The position numbers and the translations under genes are program-made. A DNA stretch of 10,868 nt from an uncultured Bacilli bacterium. GTDB taxonomy: Bacteria > Bacillota_I > Bacilli_A > RF39 > UBA660. The stretch covers positions 1 to 10,868 of the forward strand of contig CANPWS010000031.1 in assembly GCA_947584955.1 (NCBI GenBank), read 5' to 3'. Positions 1-7,331 of the stretch are shown here, piece after piece. The notes below the pieces were generated by a model. That model did no database searches, was not told the origin of the DNA, and saw only the letters and a list, made by a program, of their open reading frames with translations. Every line of letters begins with the position of its first letter. Position 1 is the stretch's first letter.

Positions 1-9
1 TTCTTCCAT
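1..9 (-). CDS. 5' end of an unidentified gene (partial, runs off the left edge)
   Basis: Only the first three codons are inside the window: ATG GAA GAA (Met-Glu-Glu), read leftwards from position 9. The start is supported by a near-perfect Shine-Dalgarno sequence, AAAGGAGG at 20-27, which lies 10 bases upstream of the ATG, and by a sigma-A-like promoter further upstream (37-65). The product cannot be identified. It is a separate transcription unit from cotJC, because a strong terminator follows cotJC at 148-178. Confidence 0.7.
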
Positions 10-36
10 TTTTATCTATCCTCCTTTACATTAATA

Positions 37-65
37 ATAATATCAAATATCATAAAAAAATGCAA
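37..65 (-). promoter_or_regulatory. Sigma-A-type promoter of the left-edge gene
   Basis: On the minus strand the -35 box is TTGCAT (60-65) and the -10 box is TATTAT (37-42), separated by 17 bases. TGA precedes the -10 directly, giving an extended -10 element. The promoter sits just upstream of the AAAGGAGG ribosome binding site of the gene that starts at position 9. Confidence 0.65.
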
Positions 66-147
66 GACCTTTTTTATTTTATTTATATCATTTTTAATAT
101 GAAAGCAATAAATTTCAATTTTTATCTAAAAAAATAAATTAATTAAC

Positions 148-178
148 AAAAAAAATACCTGAAAAATTAATCAGGTAT
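148..178 (-). terminator. Rho-independent terminator after cotJC
   Basis: A perfect 8-bp stem, ATACCTGA/TCAGGTAT (arms 171-178 and 155-162 on this strand), has an 8-base loop and is followed by an uninterrupted run of T. It lies six bases past the cotJC stop codon and ends the cotJ transcript. Confidence 0.88.
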
Positions 179-183
179 AATTT

Positions 184-750
184 TTATTTACTTTCATAGC
201 CTTGTCTTTTATAATCTTCATATAATTCTTTAAATCTATTAAAATGAATTACTTCTCTTTGTCTTAAAAATAATAATGGACCAATAACATCAGGATCATC
301 TGTTAAATCTATTAAATTTTCATATACTGCTCTTGCTTTTTGTTCTGCGGCCATATCCTCAGAAATATCAGCTAGTGGATCTCCTGTTGCTGCAAAATAT
401 GCTACTGTAAATGGTACTCCTTGTGCATCTGTAGGATACAAGTCTTTACCATGTTCTGCATAATGTGCTGATAATCCTGCAGCTTTTATTTCCTCTATCG
501 TTGCATCTTTCATAAGTTGATAGATCATTGTTGAAATCATTTCAACATGAGCAAGTTCTTCAGTACCAATATCAGTTAAAAGTGCTTTACCTTTATCGTC
601 TGGCATATTATATCTTTGATTTAAATATCTCCATGCTGCGGCTAATTCACCATTAGATCCACCATACTGTGTAACTAAATATCTAGCCATTTCTAAATCT
701 TTTTTCTTTATATTGATTGGATACTCCAAAGTCTTTTCATATTTCCACAT
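184..750 (-). CDS. cotJC: CotJC, manganese-catalase-like spore coat protein
   Basis: The product is a spore coat polypeptide of the CotJC family, homologous to di-manganese catalases. In spores it is placed in the inner coat together with CotJA and CotJB. The 188-residue ferritin-like protein begins MWKYEKTLEYP, as CotJC proteins typically do. The dimanganese ligands of the catalase fold can be placed: E35 (GGSNGELAAA), E65 and H68 (TEELAHVEM), E136 (DMAAEQKA) and H169 (REVIHFNRF). Catalase activity is therefore plausible, although CotJC is best known as a structural coat component. The ATG at 750 was chosen over an in-frame ATG 27 bases upstream because it matches the family N-terminus and has GGAAGGGG about 10 bases before it. 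The start lies two bases after the stop of the upstream cotJA-cotJB fusion, so the two genes are co-transcribed and probably translationally coupled. A strong terminator follows. Confidence 0.96.
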   Translation of the reverse strand: MWKYEKTLEYPINIKKKDLEMARYLVTQYGGSNGELAAAWRYLNQRYNMPDDKGKALLTDIGTEELAHVEMISTMIYQLMKDATIEEIKAAGLSAHYAEHGKDLYPTDAQGVPFTVAYFAATGDPLADISEDMAAEQKARAVYENLIDLTDDPDVIGPLLFLRQREVIHFNRFKELYEDYKRQGYESK

Positions 751-752
751 AA

Positions 753-1262
753 TTATTTTTCCCCTTCCCATGGCCATGGACTATTAATCCAAATCCAATT
801 ATTATTTTCAAGCATATCACTATTTAAATTAAGTGGTCCATACATTTTTTCATATTTATCACATAATGTTTTTTTCATCTTACGATAGTCATTATATAAA
901 TTTATATATGATGCATTATTTGGATGCAAATCTAAATATAAATTTAAATCTTTCATGGCAAAACCATAACTTAATATTTGATTTAATAATTTTCCTTTCT
1001 CAGTTTTTGCTTCTACATTTGAAGGTCTATAATTTTTGTATGGTACATACATATCTTCAAATAAATTACCTCTTTTTAATCCTTCCTCAGGTGTTACTAA
1101 TTTAGCATTATCTGTTTTATTCATAAAATTATTAGCAAAAGTATTGTTATCAAAATTTTGATAATTCATACCATAATCTAGTGGTCCAGTATAATTTGGC
1201 ATTCCACTACTGTTAGTCATATAATTATTCATATAACTATAATAATCATCATAATTATTCAC
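753..1262 (-). CDS. cotJB: CotJA-CotJB fusion spore coat protein
   Basis: The 169-residue protein has three parts. Residues 1-55 are a low-complexity leader rich in Asn, Tyr and Met. Residues 56-80 (VTPEEGLKRGNLF, then YVPYKNYRP) resemble the core of CotJA. Residues 88-169 are a CotJB domain with the family hallmarks GFAMKDLNLYLDLHPN, YEKMYGPL and a Trp/Pro-rich end, SPWPWE. In most spore formers CotJA and CotJB are separate small proteins, each under about 100 residues; here one reading frame carries both. The start is GTG at 1262 with AGGTG at 1271-1275; no better in-frame ATG has a ribosome binding site. cotJC follows two bases downstream. The coat role is well established for the family. 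That the CotJA-like part is functional is inferred from a short motif. Confidence 0.88.
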   Translation of the reverse strand: MNNYDDYYSYMNNYMTNSSGMPNYTGPLDYGMNYQNFDNNTFANNFMNKTDNAKLVTPEEGLKRGNLFEDMYVPYKNYRPSNVEAKTEKGKLLNQILSYGFAMKDLNLYLDLHPNNASYINLYNDYRKMKKTLCDKYEKMYGPLNLNSDMLENNNWIWINSPWPWEGEK

Positions 1263-1279
1263 TTTCTCATCACCTAGAA

Positions 1280-1330
1280 TATAGTATGTTATTTTCCTAA
1301 GTTTGTATAGGTATTTAACCCTGTATTAAA
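1280..1330 (-). promoter_or_regulatory. Candidate sporulation promoter (sigma-E or sigma-K type) of the cotJ operon
   Basis: Two overlapping possibilities are visible on the minus strand. CATACTATA (1280-1288) fits the sigma-K -10 pattern CATAnnnTA, with AC 16 bases upstream, but it would give a leader too short to hold the ribosome binding site. TATACAAA (1302-1309) resembles the sigma-E -10 CATACAnT, with an AATA-containing stretch 14 bases further upstream, and would leave a leader of about 30 bases. No good sigma-A promoter is present here. The assignment also leans on the known mother-cell control of cotJ in Bacillus. Confidence 0.35.
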
Positions 1331-1368
1331 AAAAGTTATAAAATTAATTTATTTAACTTTATAACTTT
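1328..1368 (-). terminator. Rho-independent terminator of typA
   Basis: The inverted repeat AAAGTTATAAA/TTTATAACTTT (arms 1358-1368 and 1332-1342) forms an 11-bp AT-rich stem followed by a T tract. The first arm overlaps the typA stop codon. It separates typA from the cotJ operon. Confidence 0.78.
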
Positions 1369-3187
1369 AATTTATATTATTTTTCTTAGCATCTTCTTTT
1401 TTTCTTTGCTCAGTATTTAATATTCTTTTTCTAAGTCTTATATTTTTTGGAGTTATTTCAACTAATTCATCAGAATTTATAAATTCAAGACAATACTCTA
1501 ATGGTGTTGGTCTAGGACGCTTTAATACTACTGTATGATCTGATCCTGCGGCTCTTGTATTAGTTAGTTGTTTACCTTTTACAACATTTACTGCTAAGTC
1601 ATTTTCTCTATTACATTCTCCTACAATCATTCCCTCATATACTTCACAACCTGGTTCTATAAACATAGTTCCTCTATCTTCTAAGTTTCCTATAGCATAA
1701 GCTGTAGCTTTACCATTTTCTACAGAAACTAAAGCACCTAATTTTCTTTCTCCAACTTGTATTTCTTCAGCTTTTTTATAATCACTAAAAGTATGATTTA
1801 AAATACCATATCCTTTAGTCATTGTCATAAAATCAGTAGTAAAACCTATTAAACCACGTGATGGAATACTATAATTTAATCTAACTAAATTATTTACATT
1901 AGTCATATTTTCCATAATTCCACCTCTTAATCCTAAAGCTTCAATAACTGGTCCTACATTTTCTTCAGGTACCTCAATTTGAACTTCTTCATATGGTTCA
2001 TATTTTTCACCATCAATTTCTTTTATTATAACTTCAGGTCTTGATACTTGTAATTCATATCCTTCTCTTCTCATATTTTCAATTAAAATTGATAAATGTA
2101 ATTCTCCTCTTCCTGAGACTACCCAGGCATCTTGTCCAGAACTTTCAACTTTCAAACTAACATCTCTTTGTGTTTCTTTAATTAATCTTTCTTCTATTTT
2201 TCTAGCTGTTACTAATTTTCCTTCTTTACCTACAAAAGGACTATCATTAGTCATAAAAGTCATCTTTAAAGTAGGTTCATCAATTCTAAGAGGTTTTAAA
2301 GCTTCTTCTTTACCAACTTCACAAACAGTTTCTCCTACTGATATATCACTAAGTCCTGCAATAGCAATAATATCACCCGCGGATGCTTCTACTATTTCTA
2401 TTTTTTTAAGTCCTAAAAAGCCATATAATTTTTGAACTCTAAACTGTTTAATAGTTCCATCTAATCTTACACAAGATACCATTTGATTTAATTTTATTGT
2501 TCCTCTTTTTATCTTACCTATTCCAATTCTACCAACATAATCATTATAATCTAATAAAGCTGGTTGAAATTGTAAAGGACCATTTATATCTACTTCTGGA
2601 GCAGGAATTTCATCTATAATTAATTTAAAAATATCATCATAATTTTCTGTTTGAGTATTAATATCTGGACTTAAACTTGCTGTACCATTTAATGCTGATA
2701 CATAAGCTATTTTAAAATCTAACTGTTCTTCAGTAGCACCAAGTTCTATAAATAAATCAATTACTTCATCAATTACTTCATTTATTCTTGAAGTTGGTTT
2801 ATCAACTTTATTTATTACTACTATTGGTTTAACATTAGCTTCAAGAGCTTTTTTTAATACAAATCTAGTTTGTGGCATAGTTCCTTCATAAGCATCAACT
2901 AAAAGCATAACCCCATCAACCATATTCATAATTCTTTCTACTTCTCCACCAAAATCAGCATGTCCTGGCGTATCCAAAATATTTATTCTATAACCATTAT
3001 AATTAATTGCAGTTGTTTTAGCTAAAATAGTTATTCCTCTTTCTCTTTCTAAATCATTTGAATCCATTACTCTCTCTTCAATATGTTCATTTTCTCTAAA
3101 AGTTCCTGATTTTTGTAAAAGTTGATCTACAAAAGTTGTTTTCCCATGGTCTACATGTGCTATTATGGCAATATTTCTTATATTCAT
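1367..3187 (-). CDS. typA: TypA/BipA ribosome-associated translational GTPase
   Basis: This is a translational GTPase of the EF-G/LepA superfamily that binds the 70S ribosome. It is involved in ribosome assembly and stress or cold adaptation. The 606-residue length matches the family. All GTPase motifs are intact: G1 AHVDHGKTT (10-18), G2 RGITI (50-54), G3 DTPGHADFGGEV (72-83), G4 NKVD (126-129) and G5 SALNG (164-168). The C-terminal part carries TypA-specific stretches, including SIPSRGLIGF, VERIMNMVDG near the G domain and GSDHTVVLKRP. The start ATG at 3187 has an AAGGTG ribosome binding site 7-8 bases upstream and a strong promoter at 3219-3248. It appears to be monocistronic, with a terminator right at its stop codon. 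CpG is rare in this gene (about 6 occurrences). Confidence 0.98.
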   Translation of the reverse strand: MNIRNIAIIAHVDHGKTTFVDQLLQKSGTFRENEHIEERVMDSNDLERERGITILAKTTAINYNGYRINILDTPGHADFGGEVERIMNMVDGVMLLVDAYEGTMPQTRFVLKKALEANVKPIVVINKVDKPTSRINEVIDEVIDLFIELGATEEQLDFKIAYVSALNGTASLSPDINTQTENYDDIFKLIIDEIPAPEVDINGPLQFQPALLDYNDYVGRIGIGKIKRGTIKLNQMVSCVRLDGTIKQFRVQKLYGFLGLKKIEIVEASAGDIIAIAGLSDISVGETVCEVGKEEALKPLRIDEPTLKMTFMTNDSPFVGKEGKLVTARKIEERLIKETQRDVSLKVESSGQDAWVVSGRGELHLSILIENMRREGYELQVSRPEVIIKEIDGEKYEPYEEVQIEVPEENVGPVIEALGLRGGIMENMTNVNNLVRLNYSIPSRGLIGFTTDFMTMTKGYGILNHTFSDYKKAEEIQVGERKLGALVSVENGKATAYAIGNLEDRGTMFIEPGCEVYEGMIVGECNRENDLAVNVVKGKQLTNTRAAGSDHTVVLKRPRPTPLEYCLEFINSDELVEITPKNIRLRKRILNTEQRKKEDAKKNNIN

Positions 3188-3218
3188 TTTTCACACCTTC
3201 TTTTTCTCACAAGTTAAG

Positions 3219-3248
3219 ATTATATCATATAATTAATATATAATGCAA
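3219..3248 (-). promoter_or_regulatory. Sigma-A extended -10 promoter of typA
   Basis: On the minus strand TTGCAT (3243-3248) is followed after 18 bases by TATAAT (3219-3224), with TGA directly before the -10. The boxes are near consensus and lie about 30 bases upstream of the typA start. Confidence 0.8.
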
Positions 3249-3280
3249 GAAAAAAATTCTTTTTCATCTACTATATAAAA

Positions 3281-3316
3281 AGTATAACAAAAGAATGTAG
3301 TTTTTTTTACATTCTT
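3281..3316 (-). terminator. Probable terminator after the hybrid sensor gene
   Basis: A perfect 9-bp inverted repeat, AAGAATGTA/TACATTCTT (arms 3308-3316 and 3291-3299), has an 8-base loop and is followed on the minus strand by the T-rich but interrupted TTGTTATACTTTTT. It lies about 90 bases past the stop of the sensor gene and upstream of the typA promoter. The weak T tract and the distance lower the confidence. Confidence 0.5.
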
Positions 3317-3404
3317 ATATTATTATTAACAACTATTTTTTCATAAGTATACTTATATTTATTATCCATAAATATCTCTATATTTTTCTATAATTTTTTA
3401 TTTA

Positions 3405-5222
3405 TTAATTCAAATATTTTTCTAATTTCTGAAACAAAGTATCTTTATTAATTGGCTTTAATAAATAGTCTACAAAACCATAATCTAAATAATCATCTTT
3501 ATATTCGTAACTATTATCTCTCGTCAAAAGCATTACTTTCGTATTAAAGTTTCTAATGTCTTTAAGCTTATTCATAACTTCAAATCCATTAAGTGGACTC
3601 ATATCTTCATCTAGTAATATCAAATCGTACTTTTCCTTATTTCTTATTTTATCCAAACACTCTTTACCACTAGTAACAATATTAAGTACTATATTCGTAT
3701 CATTAAATAATTTACTAAATATTTTACCAGATGCCTCGTTATCATCAACTAAAAGAATATTTTTTTTATCATATATCTTTTCATACTTCTTTAAATTGCT
3801 TTCTTCTTCGGCAATTTTCTGATCAAGTATTATTTTAATCGATGTGCCTTTACCCAAACTACTGCTAGGTACTATCGTTCCACCAATTACCGTAATAAGT
3901 CTTCTTGCATTATATAAGTTACTATCTAAATCATCATTATTCGTTTTTTCATTCTTCCTGATTTCAAAGATTCGATCAAGTTCTTCGGCCTTTATACCTC
4001 TTCCTGAGTCTTCTACAACTATCACAAGTCTTGCTACATCACTTTTCTTAACAACATTAACTCTAAGTTCAATATATCCCCTATCAGTATAAGAATATGC
4101 ATTATCCATTATCGTAACTAATACTTTTTTAAGTCCAATACTATCCCCATACAAGTATCCAGGAACATCTTTTGCAATATTAAGTCTAAATTCTAGTCCC
4201 TTACTATCACACTTTCCCTTATACATCGAATATATTTCCCGAATAATTAATTTAACATTATATTTTTCATTATAAACTTTAATATTACTACTATCAATCT
4301 TTGAAACATCGAGTATTTCATTTATCATTGTTGTAAACCTTGCTGTACTACTTTTAATATTTCTTGCCGAAGTATTAACATTTTCAACATTAACTTTCTT
4401 ATTATCCATTTCACCAAGAATAATATCAGCTTCTGCATCGATATCTTGCATAATTCCTCTTGTCTCACTAGTTATATTGTATAAAAACATTGCTTTATCT
4501 TCGTTAGAACTATCAGATATTTCCTTAGCTTTATGCATTTCCTCTAACATTTTGATATCTGGATTTTCTATCGTAAAATACATTGTAAAAGTTATCAGTG
4601 TCTCAAAAGCAGGTAACAATATTAATGCTGGATTATTATATTGAATAAGCATCACAATACCACCAGCACTTATAAACAAGAATAATGGAATATATTTTTT
4701 AAACTGTCTATTTTTAGCATTCATTGCTAGTGAAATCAAACATATGACAATATCTATCCCCGAAATAATATATACTAAATTAGTACTAAATCCATAAGAG
4801 TGAACGCCAATTTTCGTTCTTGAAATTTTAACAGGAAGAATATACTCTATAACACAAAGACATAGTAACCCAAAAATTAAAATTTTTCTTTTATTACTCT
4901 TAGTTTTCTCTTGTCCTGTCAAAGATAAAGCAAACTTTGTTCGAGATATAGCTAGTACATAATAAGTAAATAAACTTATCCAAATAATAAAGTACAATAA
5001 ATAAAACTTTGTTAAAATTGTTACAATTAAAATATTATCTTCGTATTTAGCCGAAAAAATTCCCAACGCTATATCAATTATTAATCCTAAAAAATTACAT
5101 ATAACAAGAAGTGAATAAACAGAATTTTCAAAACTTCGATATCTTTTTTTGTTAAAATAAACAAGCATTAAAACGATACTATAAATAAAAGCGGAAATTT
5201 GAATATAAATACTGTTATTCAT
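3405..5222 (-). CDS. Seven-helix hybrid sensor protein with degenerate histidine-kinase core and intact receiver
   Basis: Numbering below counts from a GTG three codons upstream of the chosen start. About seven hydrophobic segments (roughly 7-26, 38-60, 67-95, 115-133, 150-170, 179-197, 201-221) form the sensor region. A HisKA-like helix pair follows (245-315), then an ATPase-like domain (325-470) and a C-terminal receiver (490-608). In the H-box, FLYNITSETRG aligns with the usual FLxNMSHEIRTP, so Ser255 replaces the phospho-accepting His. The N-box (MDNA, N377), G1 (EDSGRG, D408) and G3 (GKGTS) are kept. The G2 lid is degenerate: DSNL stands where GxGL is expected. The receiver looks functional: D496/D497, phospho-acceptor D541, T570 and K592 (LKPI). 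The ATG at 5222 has AGGT seven bases before it; the GTG at 5231 is too close to its AAGG. The gene follows the ligase gene by 67 bases and has its own promoter. CpG content is about five times that of typA. I infer a pseudokinase or phosphatase-type regulator. Confidence 0.9.
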   Translation of the reverse strand: MNNSIYIQISAFIYSIVLMLVYFNKKRYRSFENSVYSLLVICNFLGLIIDIALGIFSAKYEDNILIVTILTKFYLLYFIIWISLFTYYVLAISRTKFALSLTGQEKTKSNKRKILIFGLLCLCVIEYILPVKISRTKIGVHSYGFSTNLVYIISGIDIVICLISLAMNAKNRQFKKYIPLFLFISAGGIVMLIQYNNPALILLPAFETLITFTMYFTIENPDIKMLEEMHKAKEISDSSNEDKAMFLYNITSETRGIMQDIDAEADIILGEMDNKKVNVENVNTSARNIKSSTARFTTMINEILDVSKIDSSNIKVYNEKYNVKLIIREIYSMYKGKCDSKGLEFRLNIAKDVPGYLYGDSIGLKKVLVTIMDNAYSYTDRGYIELRVNVVKKSDVARLVIVVEDSGRGIKAEELDRIFEIRKNEKTNNDDLDSNLYNARRLITVIGGTIVPSSSLGKGTSIKIILDQKIAEEESNLKKYEKIYDKKNILLVDDNEASGKIFSKLFNDTNIVLNIVTSGKECLDKIRNKEKYDLILLDEDMSPLNGFEVMNKLKDIRNFNTKVMLLTRDNSYEYKDDYLDYGFVDYLLKPINKDTLFQKLEKYLN

Positions 5223-5244
5223 TCTAGACACCTACCTTAATATA

Positions 5245-5273
5245 AGTATACATTATTTAAGAAATTTTTTCAA
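5245..5273 (-). promoter_or_regulatory. Promoter of the hybrid sensor gene
   Basis: On the minus strand TTGAAA (5268-5273) is followed after 17 bases by TATACT (5245-5250), 22 bases upstream of the ATG at 5222. No terminator is visible between the ligase gene and this one, so read-through from the ligase promoter is also possible. Confidence 0.55.
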
Positions 5274-5289
5274 ACAATAACTTTAATTT

Positions 5290-7194
5290 TTAACTATTAT
5301 TCCCCTTTGATTTAATCCTCATCTTAACTTTAAGTTTAATCTCACTTTCAAGAGGTGCTTTTTCAAATTGCTCGACCGCAATAAAATTAGGCTTTCCTGC
5401 TGGCGTATAAGGTATCTCATCACTTAAAACGACATATTCGATAGGTCTAGCCATCTCACGTAATGTTTTTTCACATTTTTTTTCTACTTCGTCAATTACT
5501 GGCTGAATTTCTTCATTGTCTTTGATTACAACATATGCCTTAAGTTTATTTAAACGACTTTCCGAAGGAACCGAAATAACAACGCAATCAGAAACACTAC
5601 CCGAATTATATTTACCTACTATCAAATCTTCAACATAATCATTACTTATTTTTGATACTGTATTTGAATTCAAATCGACAATCATCGTAATTCTTTTCTT
5701 TCTTGCTACATATTGAAGATCACCACTTTTACAAAATTTTCCAATATCTCCTGTTCTAATCCAAGTTACAAGTTCCCCATCTTTATTAGGAATATTAACA
5801 AATATCTTTCTATTTGCTTCATCATTTTTATAATATCCAAGCATCATACTTGGTCCATTAATTAACATTTCTCCTTCTTCTTCGTAATCTAATTCTTCCA
5901 AAGTATCAGGATCTACAACCATGACAGTAGTATCATTTAGTGGTCTTCCAATAGTCTGAACTTTTTCTTCATCATTAAAAGTACATGTTGCACAACTTCC
6001 CATTTCTGATAAGCCATATCCAATTGTAATCGGTACTTGACATCCATGCCTTTTCAAAAAGTCCATAACTTCTTTCGTCTTTTCTTTTGGAAGTGCTCCT
6101 CCACCAGAGACAACAAATTTAAGTTTGGATAAATCAATATTCTCTTTTTCAAAGCCAGGATCATTTGCCATTGCTTCAATTATTGATGGAATTGCTTGCA
6201 TAATGGTTACATCATGTTTAGCATAATATTTATGAATATTCTTATAATCAACCTTGGGAATAACTATAACATCAAAACCACGACACAAGCACATATGTAC
6301 TTGATTACATAAAACATAAACTGGATATGGTGGTAAAACCAATAGTTCCTTTTCCCCTCTTTTTAACTGTGGTGTATCAATTGCAATTTGACGAACCATT
6401 TCATTAAAGCCGAACATTGATGAAACGACACCCTTTGATTTACCAGTTGTTCCACTAGTATGTGTTATCGAAGTAGGAACTTTACCATCACTACTGCGTA
6501 CTACTTCAACTACATCTTTATATTGCTTTCCCTTTTTAATAAAGTCATCATAACTAATATATCTACTATCTGAATATTCTTCCTTTTTGGTAAGCTTATT
6601 AACCACATCCAAAACAGATTTTAAACTCTTCTTTTCTTGGTATTCATTTTTTATACTATCTCTTAAAATCTTTAATTTTATTGCACTAGAGACAGCATTG
6701 GTAGGTGAAACCATAATAACATGAGGAATATCTAGTTCTCTGACAACTTCTCCAAAATTTTCTAAATTGCCATCATAACCAACAAATATTTTTGAATTAA
6801 CTTCTTCTAAATAGAATTTAACCTCGTCCTTACTTGCTAAAGGATGTATTTGATTAGGTATAGCCCCAATTTTATTTAATGCATAATAGATAACGATATT
6901 TTCAACAAAACTAGGTAAACATACCGTAACAATTTCTCCTTGTTTAACCCCTAACTCTTTAAATGACTTAGCACAATCATCAATCATCTTAAATAATTGC
7001 CTAAAAGTAATCTTCGTACTAGGATAATCTTCAAGTGGATCATATTCAAGTGCTATACTATCTAAATCATTTTTATTGCATTCGTAAAGATACTCATATA
7101 CATTTAGTTTTGAATCTGGCATCTTTACTGCCCCATTTTTACTTCTTTTTAACCATATTTTTTCCTCTGATGGATAACTTTTTTTCTGTTCCAT
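5290..7194 (-). CDS. Acyl-CoA-synthetase-like adenylate-forming enzyme (AMP-binding family)
   Basis: This is a class I adenylate-forming enzyme (634 residues). Family members activate a carboxylate, often a fatty acid, with ATP and pass it to CoA or a carrier thiol. Visible motifs are the A3 P-loop THTSGTTGKSKG (244-255), A5 GYGLSE (392-397, Ser in place of the common Thr), A7 RTGD (480-483) and A10 PYTPAGK with catalytic Lys601. The N-terminal SYPSEEKIWLK followed by a VYEYL segment resembles clostridial acyl-CoA synthetases that begin around a W-x-K motif. The A8 hinge region (497 onward, ARKKR) is degenerate: the usual Gly and the Asn-Val-x-Pro-x-Glu-Ile-Glu pattern are not recognisable. 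The ATG at 7194 has AGGAGG four bases upstream; an in-frame TTG 30 bases earlier was rejected. The substrate is unknown. The gene precedes, and probably shares a transcript with, the degenerate sensor protein. Confidence 0.92.
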   Translation of the reverse strand: MEQKKSYPSEEKIWLKRSKNGAVKMPDSKLNVYEYLYECNKNDLDSIALEYDPLEDYPSTKITFRQLFKMIDDCAKSFKELGVKQGEIVTVCLPSFVENIVIYYALNKIGAIPNQIHPLASKDEVKFYLEEVNSKIFVGYDGNLENFGEVVRELDIPHVIMVSPTNAVSSAIKLKILRDSIKNEYQEKKSLKSVLDVVNKLTKKEEYSDSRYISYDDFIKKGKQYKDVVEVVRSSDGKVPTSITHTSGTTGKSKGVVSSMFGFNEMVRQIAIDTPQLKRGEKELLVLPPYPVYVLCNQVHMCLCRGFDVIVIPKVDYKNIHKYYAKHDVTIMQAIPSIIEAMANDPGFEKENIDLSKLKFVVSGGGALPKEKTKEVMDFLKRHGCQVPITIGYGLSEMGSCATCTFNDEEKVQTIGRPLNDTTVMVVDPDTLEELDYEEEGEMLINGPSMMLGYYKNDEANRKIFVNIPNKDGELVTWIRTGDIGKFCKSGDLQYVARKKRITMIVDLNSNTVSKISNDYVEDLIVGKYNSGSVSDCVVISVPSESRLNKLKAYVVIKDNEEIQPVIDEVEKKCEKTLREMARPIEYVVLSDEIPYTPAGKPNFIAVEQFEKAPLESEIKLKVKMRIKSKGNNS

Positions 7195-7225
7195 AAAACC
7201 TCCTAAATCATTGTTAACAAACAAA

Positions 7226-7255
7226 ATTATATCAAGTGCAAAATTAGTTTATCAA
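7226..7255 (-). promoter_or_regulatory. Sigma-A extended -10 promoter of the ligase-sensor module
   Basis: On the minus strand TTGATA (7250-7255) and TATAAT (7226-7231) are spaced 18 bases apart, with TGA directly before the -10. The leader to the ligase ATG at 7194 is about 25 bases and contains the AGGAGG ribosome binding site. Confidence 0.75.
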
Positions 7256-7282
7256 ATTATTAAAAATATATCAACTAATTTT

Positions 7283-7316
7283 TAGATAATAAAAATACTT
7301 TTGTTAAAAAAAGTAT
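7283..7316 (-). terminator. Rho-independent terminator after holA
   Basis: The 8-bp inverted repeat ATACTTTT/AAAAGTAT (arms 7309-7316 and 7295-7302) has a 6-base loop and is followed by TTTTATTATCT on the minus strand. It lies just past the holA stop and upstream of the promoter of the next module. The stem is AT-rich, hence moderate confidence. Confidence 0.65.
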
Positions 7317-7331
7317 CTATCCTGTATTTAG

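Noticed and set aside
751..777. Upstream ATG adding nine residues to CotJC
   Set aside because: The extension encodes the ribosome binding site region and overlaps the preceding gene. Family members begin at MW-x-YEK.
833..1105. Plus-strand open frame inside the cotJ fusion gene
   Set aside because: It lies opposite a gene with clear CotJB homology, has no ribosome binding site and encodes a low-complexity product.
3188..3404. Possible small RNA or riboswitch between the sensor and typA genes
   Set aside because: The interval is explained by a terminator-like hairpin and the typA promoter. No conserved aptamer-like structure or GC-richer island is visible.
3556..4092. Two plus-strand open frames inside the sensor gene
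   Set aside because: Both are antisense to the receiver and ATPase domains, Ser/Leu-rich by composition, and have no start signals.
5223..5231. GTG start three codons upstream for the sensor protein
   Set aside because: The AAGG before it is only about three bases away, whereas the ATG at 5222 has AGGT at a normal distance.
7195..7224. TTG start extending the ligase by ten residues
   Set aside because: The AGGAGG ribosome binding site lies inside that extension and points to the ATG at 7194.
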